Positions 1 through 13,200 are shown, numbered from the stretch's first letter. The stretch is 25,101 nucleotides of DNA from Phallusia fumigata (GCA_008931825.1 QXVZ01025279.1:1-25101), one strand, 5' to 3'. The notes: generated from the sequence alone by a model not told the origin. Numbers and translations: made by a program.

Positions 1-3000
1 GAACAAAGGAGGTATGTCAGTGGAATAATTGAAAATTTACAAGATGGTATTAATTTGACATTTGAAATTTATATTCAGATCCAAAGTTCTTTGCAAGTGA
101 TAATGAGGTAAATTTTCCATTTTAGTTAGTTACTAAGCTGCATTAAAATATTTTTAATGTTAAGTAGTTCTGGTGTACTACACAATTGACACTGCAAAAA
201 GTAAATTGTCTTTTCATGGGTATTATTAGCTTGTGTGCTTGTATGGAATATAGATCAAAACATTAAACAGAATTCACAAGCCTTGATATAGATCCAAGAA
301 TTTTTTAAACTGAGAAAAGTATGATCTTCCACCATTTAGTTTCATGCAGTTGATTCTGTTTCAATATTAATTAAAGTGTGTTTCATGTGTTATTTTGACA
401 ATTTCTTTCCCTTTTATAGGATGAAAGGGACTTTTACAATGACGAAAAAAGGTTCGTGCACCTGTAGCAATAAATATAGGCCCAAAATATGACGACAATT
501 ATTCACATTCGCGGTATATTCATCTCAAAAAATTCTACATGTCTTTTGCAGCCAATTAGTCACATATAAGCAAATTTTTAGAAAAGATAAAAATGGAATG
601 GAAAGTCCAGAAGGGGATGAACGCATGCTACCAGCAACATCAACACAGGTGGATATATAATTGTTGCATAGTAGTTTATTAACCTAATACCTCATTATAA
701 AATAATTGTACCTTCCATTATTTGTGCAGGCATCAGATGGCAGGGAAATATCTAAAACAGAGTCTCCAATGGATATGAAGTAAGCAGTGTGGATTAAGTT
801 GTAATCTTTTCGTTGTTCACTGCAATACACCAGTTAACTACTTGTTTATTTGCTAGAATCAAGACAGATTTTATTATTAAATACACCTGTAAATAGCATT
901 CAGTATTGTCTAAAGAACAATCTATTGAATAGTTGTTGATGTTGCAGGTTTAAAGTACTTGGGGCCCAGTGAAAAAGTTTGAACCTGTCTGGTGCGTCAT
1001 ATTTTTTTGGCCAAAAGGCAGTAATCCGTCAGGTATAGTTAAACTATTTGCACATATTCTTTACACAGCACTTAGTTTACTTGGAGACTTTCCCAATAAC
1101 TTCAAAACAACTGCACATACATGTATGTTGACAATCTGCTTCTTATTTTCTAGCCATCAGATTGACACTATGGACCACTGGGGACAACACAAAATGAGGT
1201 AGGTGGTTTAAAAAGGCAAAACGCATAACTCCAAATTTAAGAAATTGTCACATGCACAAGTATAACCAATAGCAACTATTAAAACTGTGTATAGGTATCT
1301 ATCATGCTTAAATTTTGTTTTAGCAGAGATGGCCCGACCTGCTTAGTCCTTGGCTGAGTATGCTCAGAGTTTTAAGTCACATATACATAATGGAACTGTT
1401 AATTATTTACCACATTGAATATTTTTTAAACCTTAAAACAGCTTGGCATGATAAAGAAATATGTTCAACTTTGTCTCATTATTATGGAATGTTTAGCAGA
1501 TTTTGGTTGAACTCAAGCAAAATCTGTCAAACATTGTGAACTGCAAAACTGTTTTTCATCGCTGTTTGACTGTTGCAGTGTATAAGTTTAGCCTTGTGTA
1601 TGCACAGTACAGTGCTTTTGTGAGCAACTGAAAACAACAATGCATGATGCTCCACAAGCTCTTCATTAGATTTTCACTTTATTTACTTATTTTTTTAATT
1701 TTGATCGTTAACCACAGGCAAAAGGACAGGGATATTAATAAACCATCATGCAGCTCTAATGTGAATTTGGGAACTTTTCCGATTAATGGTCCAATGGAAA
1801 GACACACACAAATCCTACATCCAACTAACGGTAAAGTCACTGAATTTATATCAATTTTTAATGTAGGCTTGGTGAAAAGTGTAGGGACTGTATGTTGTTT
1901 TGTGTGCAAATCTGTGCAGAAAGTGGGATAACTATTTGTAGTGTAGACTGTCCATAGCTTAGTTAAAAGTGCTAATAAGTGTAACACTTTAACTCTTTCC
2001 ACCCCAGGGCATTTTCGCAAAACTGGCTCTAGAATCCGAGATTTTTAGGTGAAAAGCACAATTTTTTTTTGGTGACTAAAACACTCATGTAATGTCAGAC
2101 TAGGGAAAAATTTCATTTTGTCTATTGACAGTCGTTTTATTGTAGCAGTCTAACAAAACAGTACTTTTTATCATCTGTAGTTAAGTTATTTTTAAAATAA
2201 TTTTTATAATTCGTTGAAATGTTACCGTAGATATTTTCAGTTAGACACAGGGAACAGTTATTCCATCCAAATATAATGCACTGAATGCACTTTTACGTAC
2301 CCACTGCTTTTTATCACGACACAATGACGATTTCATGTAACGTCTATATAAAGACGCTCGGATTCTACGGTAGTCGCGAGATCATCTATATATACACCCT
2401 TGGGGTGAAAAGAGTTAATAGGGAGTCAGTCAAGTGAGAACAGGGAAATTACTTCCATATTATTATTTCAATTTTACAAATATTTTCACAGAAACTCTGC
2501 CAGCCAAAACGTTCGAAACAGAAGGCACTGTTCAGGAAATAGGTTGGTTTTAAGCATTATCCTCTATCAAATATGACACTAGTTAAACTTACCATATAAA
2601 TCAAAATGTATTTTGCAGAAGATCCAGGCCCAGAAATCTTTAATGGCAGGTCAAAGGCTCCAGACTCAAATGCTTTCCAACTGCCCCCTGATGATGGTAA
2701 GATGAGTGTTTGTAAAACTAGTCTTGTGCCTACGGAAATCTTAATTTAGATAACAGATAAAACAGCCCTTGCTGTATGTAAGTTAAACTATCATTTGCTT
2801 GAACTTGTTTTTTTATGGGTTGCATTTGATTCAAGCAAAGGGAAAGTTTAATGAATGACATGTTTAAGGATAAGATTTAACTTGGGTTTGTGTTTGGACA
2901 TTAATTAAACCCACCATANACCTGTTTTTTTATGGGTTGCATTTGATTCAAGCAAAGGGAAAGTTTAATGAATGACATGTTTAAGGATAAGATTTAACTT

Positions 3001-5847
3001 GGGTTTGTGTTTGGACATTAATTAAACCCACCATAAAAATGAACCTGGTTATTTTGTAGAAGAATCAGAGCCGGAGCCAGAAAACTTCAATGCTAGTTCA
3101 ACTGTGCCTCGGCAAAATGCTGTGGAGAAAATCCTAAATGAAGGCAAGTATCGTATTTCGAGACATAGGGCCCTGTAACACAAAAGTTTTTTTAATTTGT
3201 TTTTTTTTAAAACAATAAGAATGGGGAAATTTTTAATTTAACTAAAACATTCTGATTTCGCTTTGGAAACCGATGCTGTGAGTAACACACAGGTTTTAAT
3301 TTTGGGCAATTAATCCCATGTGTTTATCTGTAACTGCTGCTGGTATGAATTGTATTTGTTAGGGCAAGAAGGCATTTCATAAGCATCAACACCACAAATA
3401 CACATCTTAAAAAAATCTTGGTTTGTCAGTGTACATAACAGGGACAGCTTTATTATGTAGTTTTTTCGTAGCTATTTGTTAAGGCAACAACTTTTTTACC
3501 AGATTCACCTGTTTTCATTGATTTGAAAAAAAAGTCACCGGAAGGCTTTGGAAATAAAGACAAAGAGAAAAAGTGGTATGTTTTTAAAGTTTACTACTAC
3601 AAAAAAGTTGTTATTATGTATCACCAGGACTTAGCACATAGTTATGTGATAGTAAAAAGTAATAACTGAGACAAGGACCAATCACTATGTTTGACTAAAC
3701 ACAACATTAACACGTTCAGGCCCGTCCCAGTTCTTCAAATAATGTGTGGCCATACATTATCAAAACTAGTTGCTTTAAATTAAAATAGTGGCAAAACCTT
3801 GCTTTAAATACATGTCAATTTTTGATGTTTTGCAGGGAAATATTGCAAGAAAACGACAAGGTAAATAATGATTTCTCAAACACAGTAGCACCTATACTAA
3901 CCATCATGTTTTCATGATAGGATTGGCCAAAATGGGAAAAGGGTGCCAATCCGTTTGTGGAAGAAGATGGACCAACAAGTAAGTTTAAGACATTCTGCTT
4001 GAGAATGTCATTCAGAAATTCGTCAGCTGTTATCGATTTTCATTCATTAAACGGCTCGACTCAGCAAACAATCGCACTAGTTTCCGGAAATGTCTTTCTG
4101 CCAGTTGGCAGAGAGAATCTGAGTCAACATTTAATTTGCATGCCTGTTCTGATAAATAATGTCAGTCAATAACAAAATTAAAGCTAAACTTATATTATGC
4201 AGTTGAAACTTCATCATCAACCAATGAGGAACCACCACCACCCAGGTAGCCTAGTTACATTTCCTAATCTTTGACGTTTTGTTAATATTTACTTCTGGTA
4301 TAGAAAACTTGAAGCAGAGGAGGAACATCAGAATCCAATTAGTGACTTAGAAAATCAAGTACGTTGTTAATTTTTTTTTGGGGGGATATTGTATCCTGCC
4401 ACAAAATAATAGTGGACTGCAGCATGTTTAACCATGAATTAGCAACAAAACCAGTTAACAGCGAAATAAACCACACTCAATTAAGAAGCTTTGCAAAGCT
4501 AAATGTCATGTTGTTCAGCATGAGGAAATAAGTGTAGTAGACCACCGAAGCTCGAACCATACACATGCATCTCAAACAAATGATGGTGAGATATTTTCTG
4601 ATTTATTATTTAGCAAGAACTTGATTACTGTTACTTAAACCTGTAATAGTTACTGAGATAGATTAAAACACAATACAACCCTTGATGTTTTAAATTCATG
4701 TAACTTTGTAATAATCCAAACATTTGTCCAGACTATAGACAAACAGAAATATTTTATGTTCATTAATTGGACAGCTAAATCATATTTGAACATATAAACT
4801 GTAAAAATAAAGCCTAAAGTCTGCTTTACTTTTCTTTTGTATGCGTCTTTTCGGAACAACAAGCATAAACATCAAGCCAAGGTGAAAGCATTTTAAGTCA
4901 ATTGCCTCATGCCACATGCTAGAACACATGCTTGCATCACTCTCACGCTACGAATCTTTTTTCATAGAATCTCTTACCACAGTTAAAATTACATCAACTA
5001 CTGCATACAGGTGAAGGACTGAACACTGGGCCGACGCGCAATAGACGCAGAAGATCACACCATCCTTATCACACTTCAAGAGTAGAAAGAGGTCGAAATA
5101 CACAACACTGTCGATCGTTCAATGGCAGGCCGCTTCCCAATAACTGCCTCTGCGGTGTAAGTACACACATGATGATGTTGTAACTTCTGCATGTTTATTA
5201 AATATATGGCCACTCCCAAAGTGACTTTGTTTGTTGTCACTTTTTTTTAAAGATGCTAGGACTTGTGTCACGTTTATGAGATTTAGATCATTTTTTGTAA
5301 CAAGGCCTCGCACCCAACTGTGTATAAAATCCCATTTGAAAGACTCTTTCATGAACAACACGGGTAAACAAACCAACTTTGGAGCTAAATCAAATGAAGA
5401 GAAAAAACAAGGTAAAAGCAATGTGTACCCATTGCAAGGGGACTTCTAATTAGTGGGACCTTAAAACCTATTGTGTGGCTTAAGTTTTATAAAGGTATGC
5501 TTTGACAGGCATTGGTGTCTAGAAACACACAGAGAGCAGAGGTATGTGCACACTGCTACACACCAATCTGCAGTTCGGCAGAGTGCCACAGAAGGCACCT
5601 TAGATGTCATGCCTGTTGCGAATGCAAACAACGCTTTCATGCAACTCCACCACAAGCAATGGACACTTGTGTTCTGTGTATGGGTGATATATGTTGGCGT
5701 TGCAGGCCTCTGTACCACCAGTGTCCAATATTTTCGTGTTGCATGTGTCTTCGTAGGTTTCCACGAGCCAATATGGTTTGGATATGTGGCACCTGTCATA
5801 GACAAGTTTGTTCAAACTGCAACTCGTTTCATCACACTTGTCCTTGA
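1..5847 (+). CDS. Gene 1: disordered acidic protein with C-terminal triple Cys/His zinc module (19 coding exons)
   Basis: Family not recognised. Coding exons inferred from GT-AG sites and phase continuity: 1-11, 79-107, 420-451, 582-648, 730-779, 948-968, 1154-1198, 1718-1830, 2492-2542, 2619-2696, 3060-3143, 3503-3575, 3836-3860, 3921-3978, 4203-4245, 4304-4358, 4519-4585, 5011-5156, 5509-5847. They join without a stop. The first exon probably lacks only the first two bases of its ATG, because genes 2 and 3 also have a 13-nt first coding exon; the protein would then be 462 aa. Residues 5-300 are rich in E, D, S, N, P and K and look disordered. Exon 18 has an Arg cluster (about 311-316) like a nuclear localisation signal. 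Residues 347-462 form the Cys/His block. One intron (3144-3502) uses a GC donor. Gene 2 downstream is a paralog on the same strand. The exon chain is well supported; single small exons (948-968, 1-11) are less sure. Role unknown; protein or nucleic-acid binding through zinc modules is only an inference. Confidence 0.83.
2803..3035. repeat. Near-perfect 116-bp tandem duplication around a single N, in a gene 1 intron
   Basis: Copies 2803-2918 and 2920-3035 match almost base for base, with one difference near the start, and are separated only by the N at 2919. The duplication lies wholly inside the intron between exons 10 and 11 and does not disturb the coding frame. It most likely reflects two contig ends carrying the same sequence that were joined without merging, so the true intron is probably about 117 bp shorter. 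Confidence 0.85.
5145..5844 (+). other. Gene 1 C-terminal zinc-binding block, three tandem cross-brace-like modules
   Basis: It spans the end of exon 18 and all of exon 19. Cys/His residues fall into three repeats of C-x(1-2)-C-x(12-14)-C-x2-C-x4-C-x(2-4)-C-x(3-4)-H-x(1-2)-C. Module 1 uses C347/C349, C363/C366, C371/C376, H380/C383. Module 2 uses C386/C389, C404/C407, C412/C415, H420/C422. Module 3 uses C427/C430, C443/C446, C451/C454, H459/C461. Eight ligands per module would bind two zinc ions in the manner of RING, ZZ or related folds; that is inference from spacing. A Phe-Pro turn and a Trp just before the second Cys pair of module 3 are shared with gene 2. The spacing does not match a standard RING, B-box, C2H2 or PHD finger, so no family name is given. 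Confidence 0.75.
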
Positions 5848-6195
5848 TGCTACTGAGTTGTTTTACACTGTTTTTGTTGGATTTATTTAAAATTAGGAAT
5901 TTTTTGTATGAATGTTTCGCTTACACAAATTTTACACATTTATGTACCACAATCAGCAGTTTGGCACAATTTTGTACTTATTTACTTGTTTCTTCGGGCT
6001 GAAAAGCCTAAACACATACCAGTTATTTTCTTTCACAGTTACCAAACATGCTTTTCTTCATTTTTTTCTACATGGTCAGCTGTAGCAAAAATTAAAAAAT
6101 GTTATTGGTTTGCATATAATGTATGTCTATTTTGTGTGGATTATCATGTTTGTATATTGTGGGTTCTACATAATAAATGTATAAACTATCTAGTC
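5848..6195 (+). promoter_or_regulatory. Gene 1 3' UTR with poly(A) signal AATAAA at 6172-6177
   Basis: The stop codon ends at 5847. A T-rich, gene-poor stretch follows, with the first clear AATAAA hexamer at 6172-6177, so cleavage is expected shortly after, around 6190-6200. The open frames reading through this stretch have no splice or protein support. Confidence 0.55.
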
Positions 6196-6199
6196 AATG

Positions 6200-8817
6200 C
6201 CCATTGGTGTGATCAGTGCGCTTTTAACAATAGGCCTACTTTTTTGCTTGATAACAAAGGCGTTTGCCCCACGCAGCCAATTTTTGCACATGATCGTAGG
6301 AACGGGACGTCGCACACAACTGTATCTGCCCAAATCACGTGGGCAAAGAAGAAAAGGGGCACGGTCTGTTCGACCAATTACAAACAGGAAAAAATGGGCG
6401 TGGACAAGCGGACAGAAATACGTTAAAAAACTACTTTGCACTGCGTTGTCAATGTTGCCCCTTGAAAAAAAAAAGTTTTTAAACCAGATAATTACGCGGA
6501 GACAAGGTTTTAACCGCTTTAAGCCCAGATTGCTGCTTTTTCTTGTCACAAACAGGTGATCCAAACTGAAATATCAGTTTCTTCCAAAAAAATTGACGAT
6601 TTTCAAGACGTATGCACGTCATAGCGTCTGTCCACGTCCCAATTAATATGAAAGGGGTGAAACGTCAGCTACATTAAACACAGATAGACTCGTGGGATTT
6701 TTTCAGGCAAAAAAGCGTGACCTATGGTTAACCAGATCACAGGGATAAAAGTAAAGCAAACAAACTGAGCCCTTGTGTCGTAAATCGGCAATCAAATGGC
6801 AGAACCATACGTTTGATGTTACTGTTTTCTGTTTTGATGCTTTAACAGGAAAGGTGGATTAGTTACAGACGCGTTAAATGTTGGAGATATACCACCCACA
6901 GTAAATCGGTACTTTCGACTTGTACTAGGAATGTTTGTAGGAATTGACATAATGCGGAAGAACAACCTTTCCCACCAGTACTCCGCAGCTTTTTTTCACT
7001 GATATCGCACTTTTAAACTTTCAAAATAGTGCGGCACAAGACAGCCTTACATGATTTCCATTGTGCCGTTTTAAAAACGTCATAAATGTACAGTGGTCAG
7101 TANCTTTGCACTGCGTTGTCAATGTTGCCCCTTGCATAAAAATGTTTTTAAACCAGATAATTACGCGGAGACAAAGGTTTTAACCGCTTAAAGCACAGAT
7201 TGCTGCTTTTTCTTGTCACAAACAGGTGATCCAAACTGAAATATTAGTTTCTTTCAAAAATTGACGATTTTCAGGACGTATGCACGTCATAGCGTCTTTT
7301 CACGTCCCAATTAAAATGAAAGGGAAGCGTCAACTACATTAAATACAGATAGACTCGTACTAGGATTTTTTCCCACCAGTTCTCCGTTTTTTCACTGACG
7401 TCGCACTTTTAAACTTTCAAAATAGTGCGGCACAAGACAGCCTTTCGATACATGATTTCCACTGTGCCGTTTTAAAAACATCATAAAGTTTGGATTGGCG
7501 AAATGCCTAATTGTTGTAACGTTACAATTTAAACGTTTTTTGTGCCCTAAAAAGTTTCAGAAACACTGCGACGAACCTAAAATCGTTTCACCAGTTTGTC
7601 GCGGGTGTCCTACACAAAACCAATTATTACAAATGCTAACAACCAAAAGCTATTCAGTTGATTGCTACCCATATGTAAAACATTTTGGTTAGGGGTGAAA
7701 AGAAAGCCCAAAGTGTGTTTAGCGGTACGAAATTTCGTTTTTCAAACAACTTCTTACCGTTGTGTAGGGTAAGGCTAAAGGGACAATTCAGCTTCAACGC
7801 CCGTTTACACTTTGCAAATAGCGCCCTTAATTAGGGAGGGTTGGATATTCTGCTTAGCATGCTGGAATTATGCTTTGCCAAATTTTGGTGCTCAATTCTC
7901 GCAATAATCAATGCGCCATTCGATACCTTTATTATCTTTTGCCAAAAGCGGAATGCTGGTTTCAGAATTTTTTTTGTATGTTGCATCTGTTTCTGTCTCT
8001 TTCAATGTATAAAGCGTTATGTTGATTTTAATATGTAACCGATGCTTACGGGGGTCAAAAGTGTATAAAATGTTAATAAATACGTGGTGCTTTTTATATG
8101 TTTAACAGTTCATGTTTACCAAAAATCACGATCTTTGGTTGATATAGCTTGCCCACAAAACCTTAACGACCCAGCAAAATAAACGAGTCCCAGTCGCGCA
8201 GAGAACAGACAAGGCCCACCCACAAACGATGCGGTAAATGCAACTTGAGGCCTTAGTGGTTGGTGCTTTTCTCCCTCATTATTTCGCCCAATAAACTACC
8301 TCACAAATTGCAGTCTATAACTCACCATATTTTCAGTTTAGTGACAGATGATTTTTTACTTGTACATAGGCAACAAGCGTAAACAGTTTTGATCGCACTA
8401 AAAAAATCGATCACCCAAGCTTAAAAACTTTGCAGGTGTGACATCATATTAGTCTTGTGACAAGTATTGCGCCTGTTTTCGTAATCACGGCAAATTTAAG
8501 GTGATAAACATCTTACGTATTATCGGTGATGGAGATCAATGTTTATTGGTTAATGTAACCACAGCGTCTGCCTAAAATTTGTTTTAAAGTGATCTGTTTA
8601 TCCAGAAGCAATATTTTATGTGTTAAAAGTGGGGGGGGTGGTACAATTTGTCGGTATTTTTGTTTGTTTGGTTCATAAAACTTCCTCTGAATAATTTTAA
8701 CACATAAATAACTTTTAGCAAGCAAAATAAACCCAACCTACTCACATTCAAATTAAAAGTACATAAATAAGGTGTTCATTATAATAATCTTATTACCTAA
8801 GTACGCCACAAACATGC
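6200..8817. other. Intergenic stretch between gene 1 and the hAT-like element
   Basis: Apart from the duplication at 6434-7487, I see no exon chain, RNA gene or clear element here. One acceptor-like site near 7560 opens a short Cys-containing frame ending at 7692, but no upstream exon joins it. A run of eight to nine G is at about 8630. Confidence 0.5.
6434..7487. repeat. Diverged direct duplication flanking the N at 7103
   Basis: Copy A (6434-7088) and copy B (7104-7487) begin and end with the same sequence but differ by scattered substitutions and small indels. Copy B also lacks two internal blocks: most of about 6695-6925, and a few tens of bases near 6930-6965. The copies are separated by a short stretch and the single N at 7103. 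The combination of an N gap and percent-level differences fits two alleles of a very heterozygous genome laid end to end. A genuine older duplication is the alternative. No gene is disrupted. Confidence 0.75.
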
Positions 8818-9792
8818 ATTTGTTATAGGGTTGGCAAGCCTGTCAATTGGCAGCACTTTTTTTAACCGGTCAAAATGTTTTTAACTTTTGAAAGCAAATA
8901 ATTTTTTAAGCTGATTTCGAAATTTGAGGTTTGAACAACTTTTTTGTGAGTGGTCAAACACCTTTTTGTATTCTTCACATAGAAAAGTGGTGGGTATTGT
9001 TTTATAATACACCACTTAGGTTTTGTAAGGGAAACTGTTTTGCAGAATTTGGGAAACTTCATAACGATTTGGAAGCTAAAGTTTTCTATTTCACAAACCA
9101 TATAGATATGAGCTAAAACCTTTGTATGGTTAGGAATGTTAATGGTAAAATATTGAATCTTTATGATTCAAATCTATGCATATTAAAATCCAAATTTTCC
9201 ATTTAAATTGGTTAATTAGACCCAATATTATTTTATCCATATTTTATTTTGCGTAATTTGTCTACACTTTGTGTCAAAGCGAGTGGCATTTACAGAGATA
9301 ACAGCCGTCAACACTGCTTGTTTCCAATTTAGGTATTACTCAGCCTTAGGAAATAATAATGATGGAAAGGCGCAACGAGAGTTTTTTGAGGAGGTTGGAT
9401 TTTTCGCAGCATCAGTGAAACTTTAGATGCGTTGTACGAATAGTCTTAGTTGTACCTTTGGGGAAGAGCTGAGGTCAAAGATAGTAGTTGCCTTTCAGTC
9501 ACATAAAATTTATAACCTTAGCACCTAACTAAAGCAGCATGACAGCTGTTTTTTGGATGTTAAAAGAGAAATTAACAATGGTTTTATGAGATGTAGTGAA
9601 AGGCATGGGGTACTTAAAGTAAATAAACAGTCCTATTGTTGTTTTGCTACTTGTAATGCTGCATATCATTAACTTTTGCAAGTAAAATTGCATTTTAATA
9701 CTGTGCTTAGTATTTGACATATTTGACAGGCAGTTGACTAGTCAATTGACCAGATTGTTTTGATCAGTCAAATACCCAACTCTAATTTGGTA
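8818..9792. mobile_element. Non-autonomous hAT-like DNA transposon, 959 bp, with 8-bp target-site duplication
   Basis: The element runs 8826-9784. Its left end begins TAGGGTTGGC and the reverse complement of its right end begins TAGAGTTGGG, the TAGRGTTGG-type terminus common in hAT elements. Flanking 8-mers ATTTGTTA (8818-8825) and ATTTGGTA (9785-9792) match at 7 of 8 positions, and an 8-bp target-site duplication is the hAT hallmark. Both subterminal regions also carry a GTCAATTG motif. Only short open frames lie inside, with no visible transposase, so it must have been mobilised in trans. The mismatched target duplication and diverged termini suggest an old, inactive copy. Confidence 0.65.
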
Positions 9793-10240
9793 ACTACTGT
9801 TTTTAATTAAAAGCCTGTTTAAAACACATAAAATAGTAATTATTATTTTTAAACTGGTTTTCTAAAACCAAATTGTCAAAAAATTAGGGTCAATTATCAA
9901 ATTATTGCACTGTAGAACAGCGGAATTGCTTTGCAGCTAAATGTTAGCGAGAGTTTTAAATGGCTTAAACAGAGAAATGGTTTGTATACCTGTCAGGTCT
10001 ATTATTTGATCCTGTGGCAGAAGTTTTTCCCTTTGTGTAGGAGCGTCCACACCACTTTCAAAGTGTTATCACTGTTTTATTGCAAATAAACTTGCACTGG
10101 GCATAATCAGGGCTTAATGGTGGTAACCTGAAACGGGATAAAACATGTTTTAGAGAAAAGTTAGTTAATTCTTAGAACAGGATAATATCCTATTAAAAAT
10201 GTCTTTATCACAACAAAATACTTTGTTTTTGCTGCTTTTA
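9793..10240. other. Intergenic stretch upstream of gene 2
   Basis: AT-rich, with no exon or repeat that I can support. It should contain the gene 2 promoter, but no convincing TATA box or factor site stands out. Confidence 0.4.
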
Positions 10241-10244
10241 TTAG
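10228..10244 (+). promoter_or_regulatory. 3' splice site upstream of gene 2 ATG (candidate trans-splice or 5' UTR acceptor)
   Basis: A T-rich tract ending in TTATTAG (AG at 10243-10244) lies 56 nt before the ATG at 10300, with no obvious upstream donor. A similar acceptor precedes gene 3. In ascidians many mRNAs receive a spliced leader at such sites; an ordinary 5' UTR intron is equally possible. Confidence 0.35.
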
Positions 10245-10299
10245 GGTTAAAATTGTCGAATAAAAACTTATTTTTGTTACAAAAACATCAAGAAGTGCA

Positions 10300-13200
10300 A
10301 TGGAATCCAAAAGTAAGATCTCCTTGGTATTTTTTCAATAACCAGTTCATTACATCTTGATTTGTTTGCTTAATAGATAACAGCTGTTCATCAGATAACG
10401 ATGAAAGTGAAATAGAAAGGGTGAGAAAAATGAATATATTTGTGAACAAACACAATCCATGTAAACTATGCGGGGCAAAACTATAGATATACCCTAATCT
10501 GTATTACTTACTTTTCATGATTACCGGGTAGAAACATGTCCAAGGTTTGTCACAAACAGTTGAATGTTCTGTGATCGGTGCCTGCTGGTGTTATAGTGAG
10601 TAGATGGGTCGCTTGCATGACAAAATATCATTGGTTTCTTCAGGCATTTTCTGCAAACTGAAAATAAAACTGCTATATTCATTTCCCCAATTTAAATGTG
10701 TGGTGTGTAATTTACAGACACGAAAGATATTCTTCAGAGTTTTAAATCAATTCATTGTTTTAAACCATCGTAATAGGAACTGTTACACAGACGCGCTGCT
10801 TATCAGCAAACAGTGTACGGATAAGGGTTTGCTAACAAACCAAGTCACTTTAAAGACATGATTACATGTAGCGCAGGTTTTTTTCAGATAAAAATGTAAT
10901 TATGTTTTGCAAAAAGTGGCGGGGGGGTATAAATGAGATCAAATACTGGTTTCTTCTAGTAAATATGCATGAATACTGGTTGCAGTATGAGAAAGGGTGT
11001 AAACTGTTGCGCAAAATATTTGTTATGTGGTGTCTTGGTCTTTTGGTTGTCACACTATCATTGCATGTCTGTAAAAAAAACTGTTTTGATTTGCTTGTGT
11101 AAATAGATTAGCTGACTTAGAAATCTATTTATTAAATCTAATAGAAGGATAAAGTCATTACCATTTGCAGATGTTCGTAATTTATATTAGATCTCATATA
11201 TGGTAAAATAAGTAGAACAGTAGGCTTTAGTGCAGAAGTAAACTACAAAACACTCCTTAGTAAATATAAAAATGTTTTGTGTAAATATTGTGATACTTTT
11301 TTAGGGTTCTGATGAAAAGCATCAATCAAGATTTGAAACTACAAGGTGACTGTAGCACTGAGCGTATCCGATAATAGTTAATCAGTAAGCCAAACTTGGT
11401 AAATACGTTGACACATTACTTCCTCTTTTCAGGCCAACACCCAGGCCTTCCAAGTTTAATGACACAGTGTCTTGCAAGGAGGAATCATATGAGAAGGTAA
11501 GTGTTATAGCCCACTTTTGTACGTTTAACACATTAAATGTACATAGTATTATTTTAAGTAAAACTAGGTGTTTAGCCAATACTTTACATTGACCTGTGTT
11601 TACTTTCTCTTTGCTGTGTGGATATTTACAACTTTTGCATACTTGCCTACTTTGTCTGATTAAAATGTATTAAAGTGCAAAAGAGCATAGAAGTGTTTTT
11701 GCTACATCCTGTGGACTCTTGTGAAGATATTATACTTAAGACTCTTGTGGAGATATTATACTTAATACAATATAAATCATAAAAAATAAATTTGGTAAAC
11801 TAGGCAACTAGTTGCATCAATAGCTTTTGTAGAGATAAATAAGTAGGGATAAGAAATACTTCAAATAACTGTAGTTGTATTAAACATGGACAGTGTAAGT
11901 TTATTTCCATGTAAAACCTATGTTTTGAAGGCCTTTTACCGATGCCAGATAAATCTTATTACAGGATACGTTTCAGGAGTACATTTTATATTTTACAGAT
12001 TGATGGTCAACTACAAGAGAAGAACCAAGACGTCAGGTAGAACTAGAAAATAAGTTATTTTGTTGCCTGTAAAAGCGCAATAATTTTACTTACAGGACTG
12101 AAAATGTTCCTACCCTTGTTGCTGGTCAATCATCCATGGGCATATTCAGAAAACAAGCACCCTATGGAAACAAACTACAACCCAAAGTCACAGACTTTGC
12201 AAGTAAATAAATAACTACCCACAGCGAAAAAATGCCCTCAATCAGCAGGTTCATCTTTTCAAAATTATTGTTTTTATTCATGTCAAAAAATATAACGGCA
12301 AAAACTTTTGCAACTGGCAAGAACGACTGTTTAAGGGCCTTTTCACAAAACAAATTTACTGCGCAGTACAAAACAAAAACAATTTTTTTGACTAATAAAG
12401 CTTTTTTTGACCTATAATTTTTTTAGAAACCGGAAACAAAACAAAGCATGACGTGACAAAAGAAACTAATGAACTCCACACAACATTTCCAGAAGATGAT
12501 CATCAGCCATATGATGACATGCAAGATGAAGGAAAAAATGTAGACACTATGGTGTCTTTTTTAGGTACAGTAACATCCTTTTTAGCTTTCCTGCCAAAAG
12601 TTTATTAACAGCACAAATTCAGAGCATTATATAGTACTTTCAAAATCCCAGTTCACCATCATATTGAAATGGAGCAAGCAAATAAAGGTGTATGTTTATT
12701 TGAATTCCTTCAGGAGGTTCGCCAAGAACCAGAGGAAATTTTACTACTAGCGAAAGCTCACAAATTGAAACATCAGCACAGGTTACAGTGCAAACTAATG
12801 TTGGAACCCAAGTTGAAGAGGAAAACACATTGAACGACATAGATGGTTTGTACAAAATATTCCTGTTGCTACACTAAGGGGTATATAAATACATACTAAC
12901 TTGCAGCAAGTTGTTTTGAATATGTAGAGCATGCCACTTGCAGTCAATACACAAGTTTGTGTATTCAATGTTTATTCTCATATTTTCTTTGAAGGTGGAA
13001 GGTCGTCATCAACACAGAATGCAGCTCTAAGAAGGCCAATGCCGACAGAAACACAAATTCGGCCTAACACAATGTCACAAAATAGAGACAGCGAAGGTGA
13101 CAGGGTCATACCTACAGGTATATCTTGAGTTAAATTCAAGTCATTGTATAATATAAGCATTTCCAAAACATGCAAAAGCCATACAGAGTCTGGCCTAAGT

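Noticed and set aside
969-1202. 77-codon open frame overlapping gene 1 exon 7
   Set aside because: It reads through an intron; only its last part (1154-1198) is coding, with a proper acceptor and donor.
1324-1360. Possible extra gene 1 exon after a TTTTAG acceptor
   Set aside because: No consensus donor before an in-frame stop, and the flanking exons already join in phase.
5252-5362. Possible exon between gene 1 exons 18 and 19
   Set aside because: Its only open reading needs phase 1, but the flanking junction is phase 0, as in gene 2.
5461-5805. Long open frames antisense to and overlapping the gene 1 last exon
   Set aside because: They are shadows of the Cys-rich exon; the plus frame alone continues the upstream exons and matches gene 2.
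6190-6564. Overlapping open frames on both strands (about 120 codons)
   Set aside because: Both strands are open by chance; no splice or protein features, and part lies in the duplicated segment at the N.
10902-11102. 66-codon frame with a hydrophobic segment
   Set aside because: It lies wholly in gene 2 intron 2, and hydrophobic frames are common in T-rich DNA.
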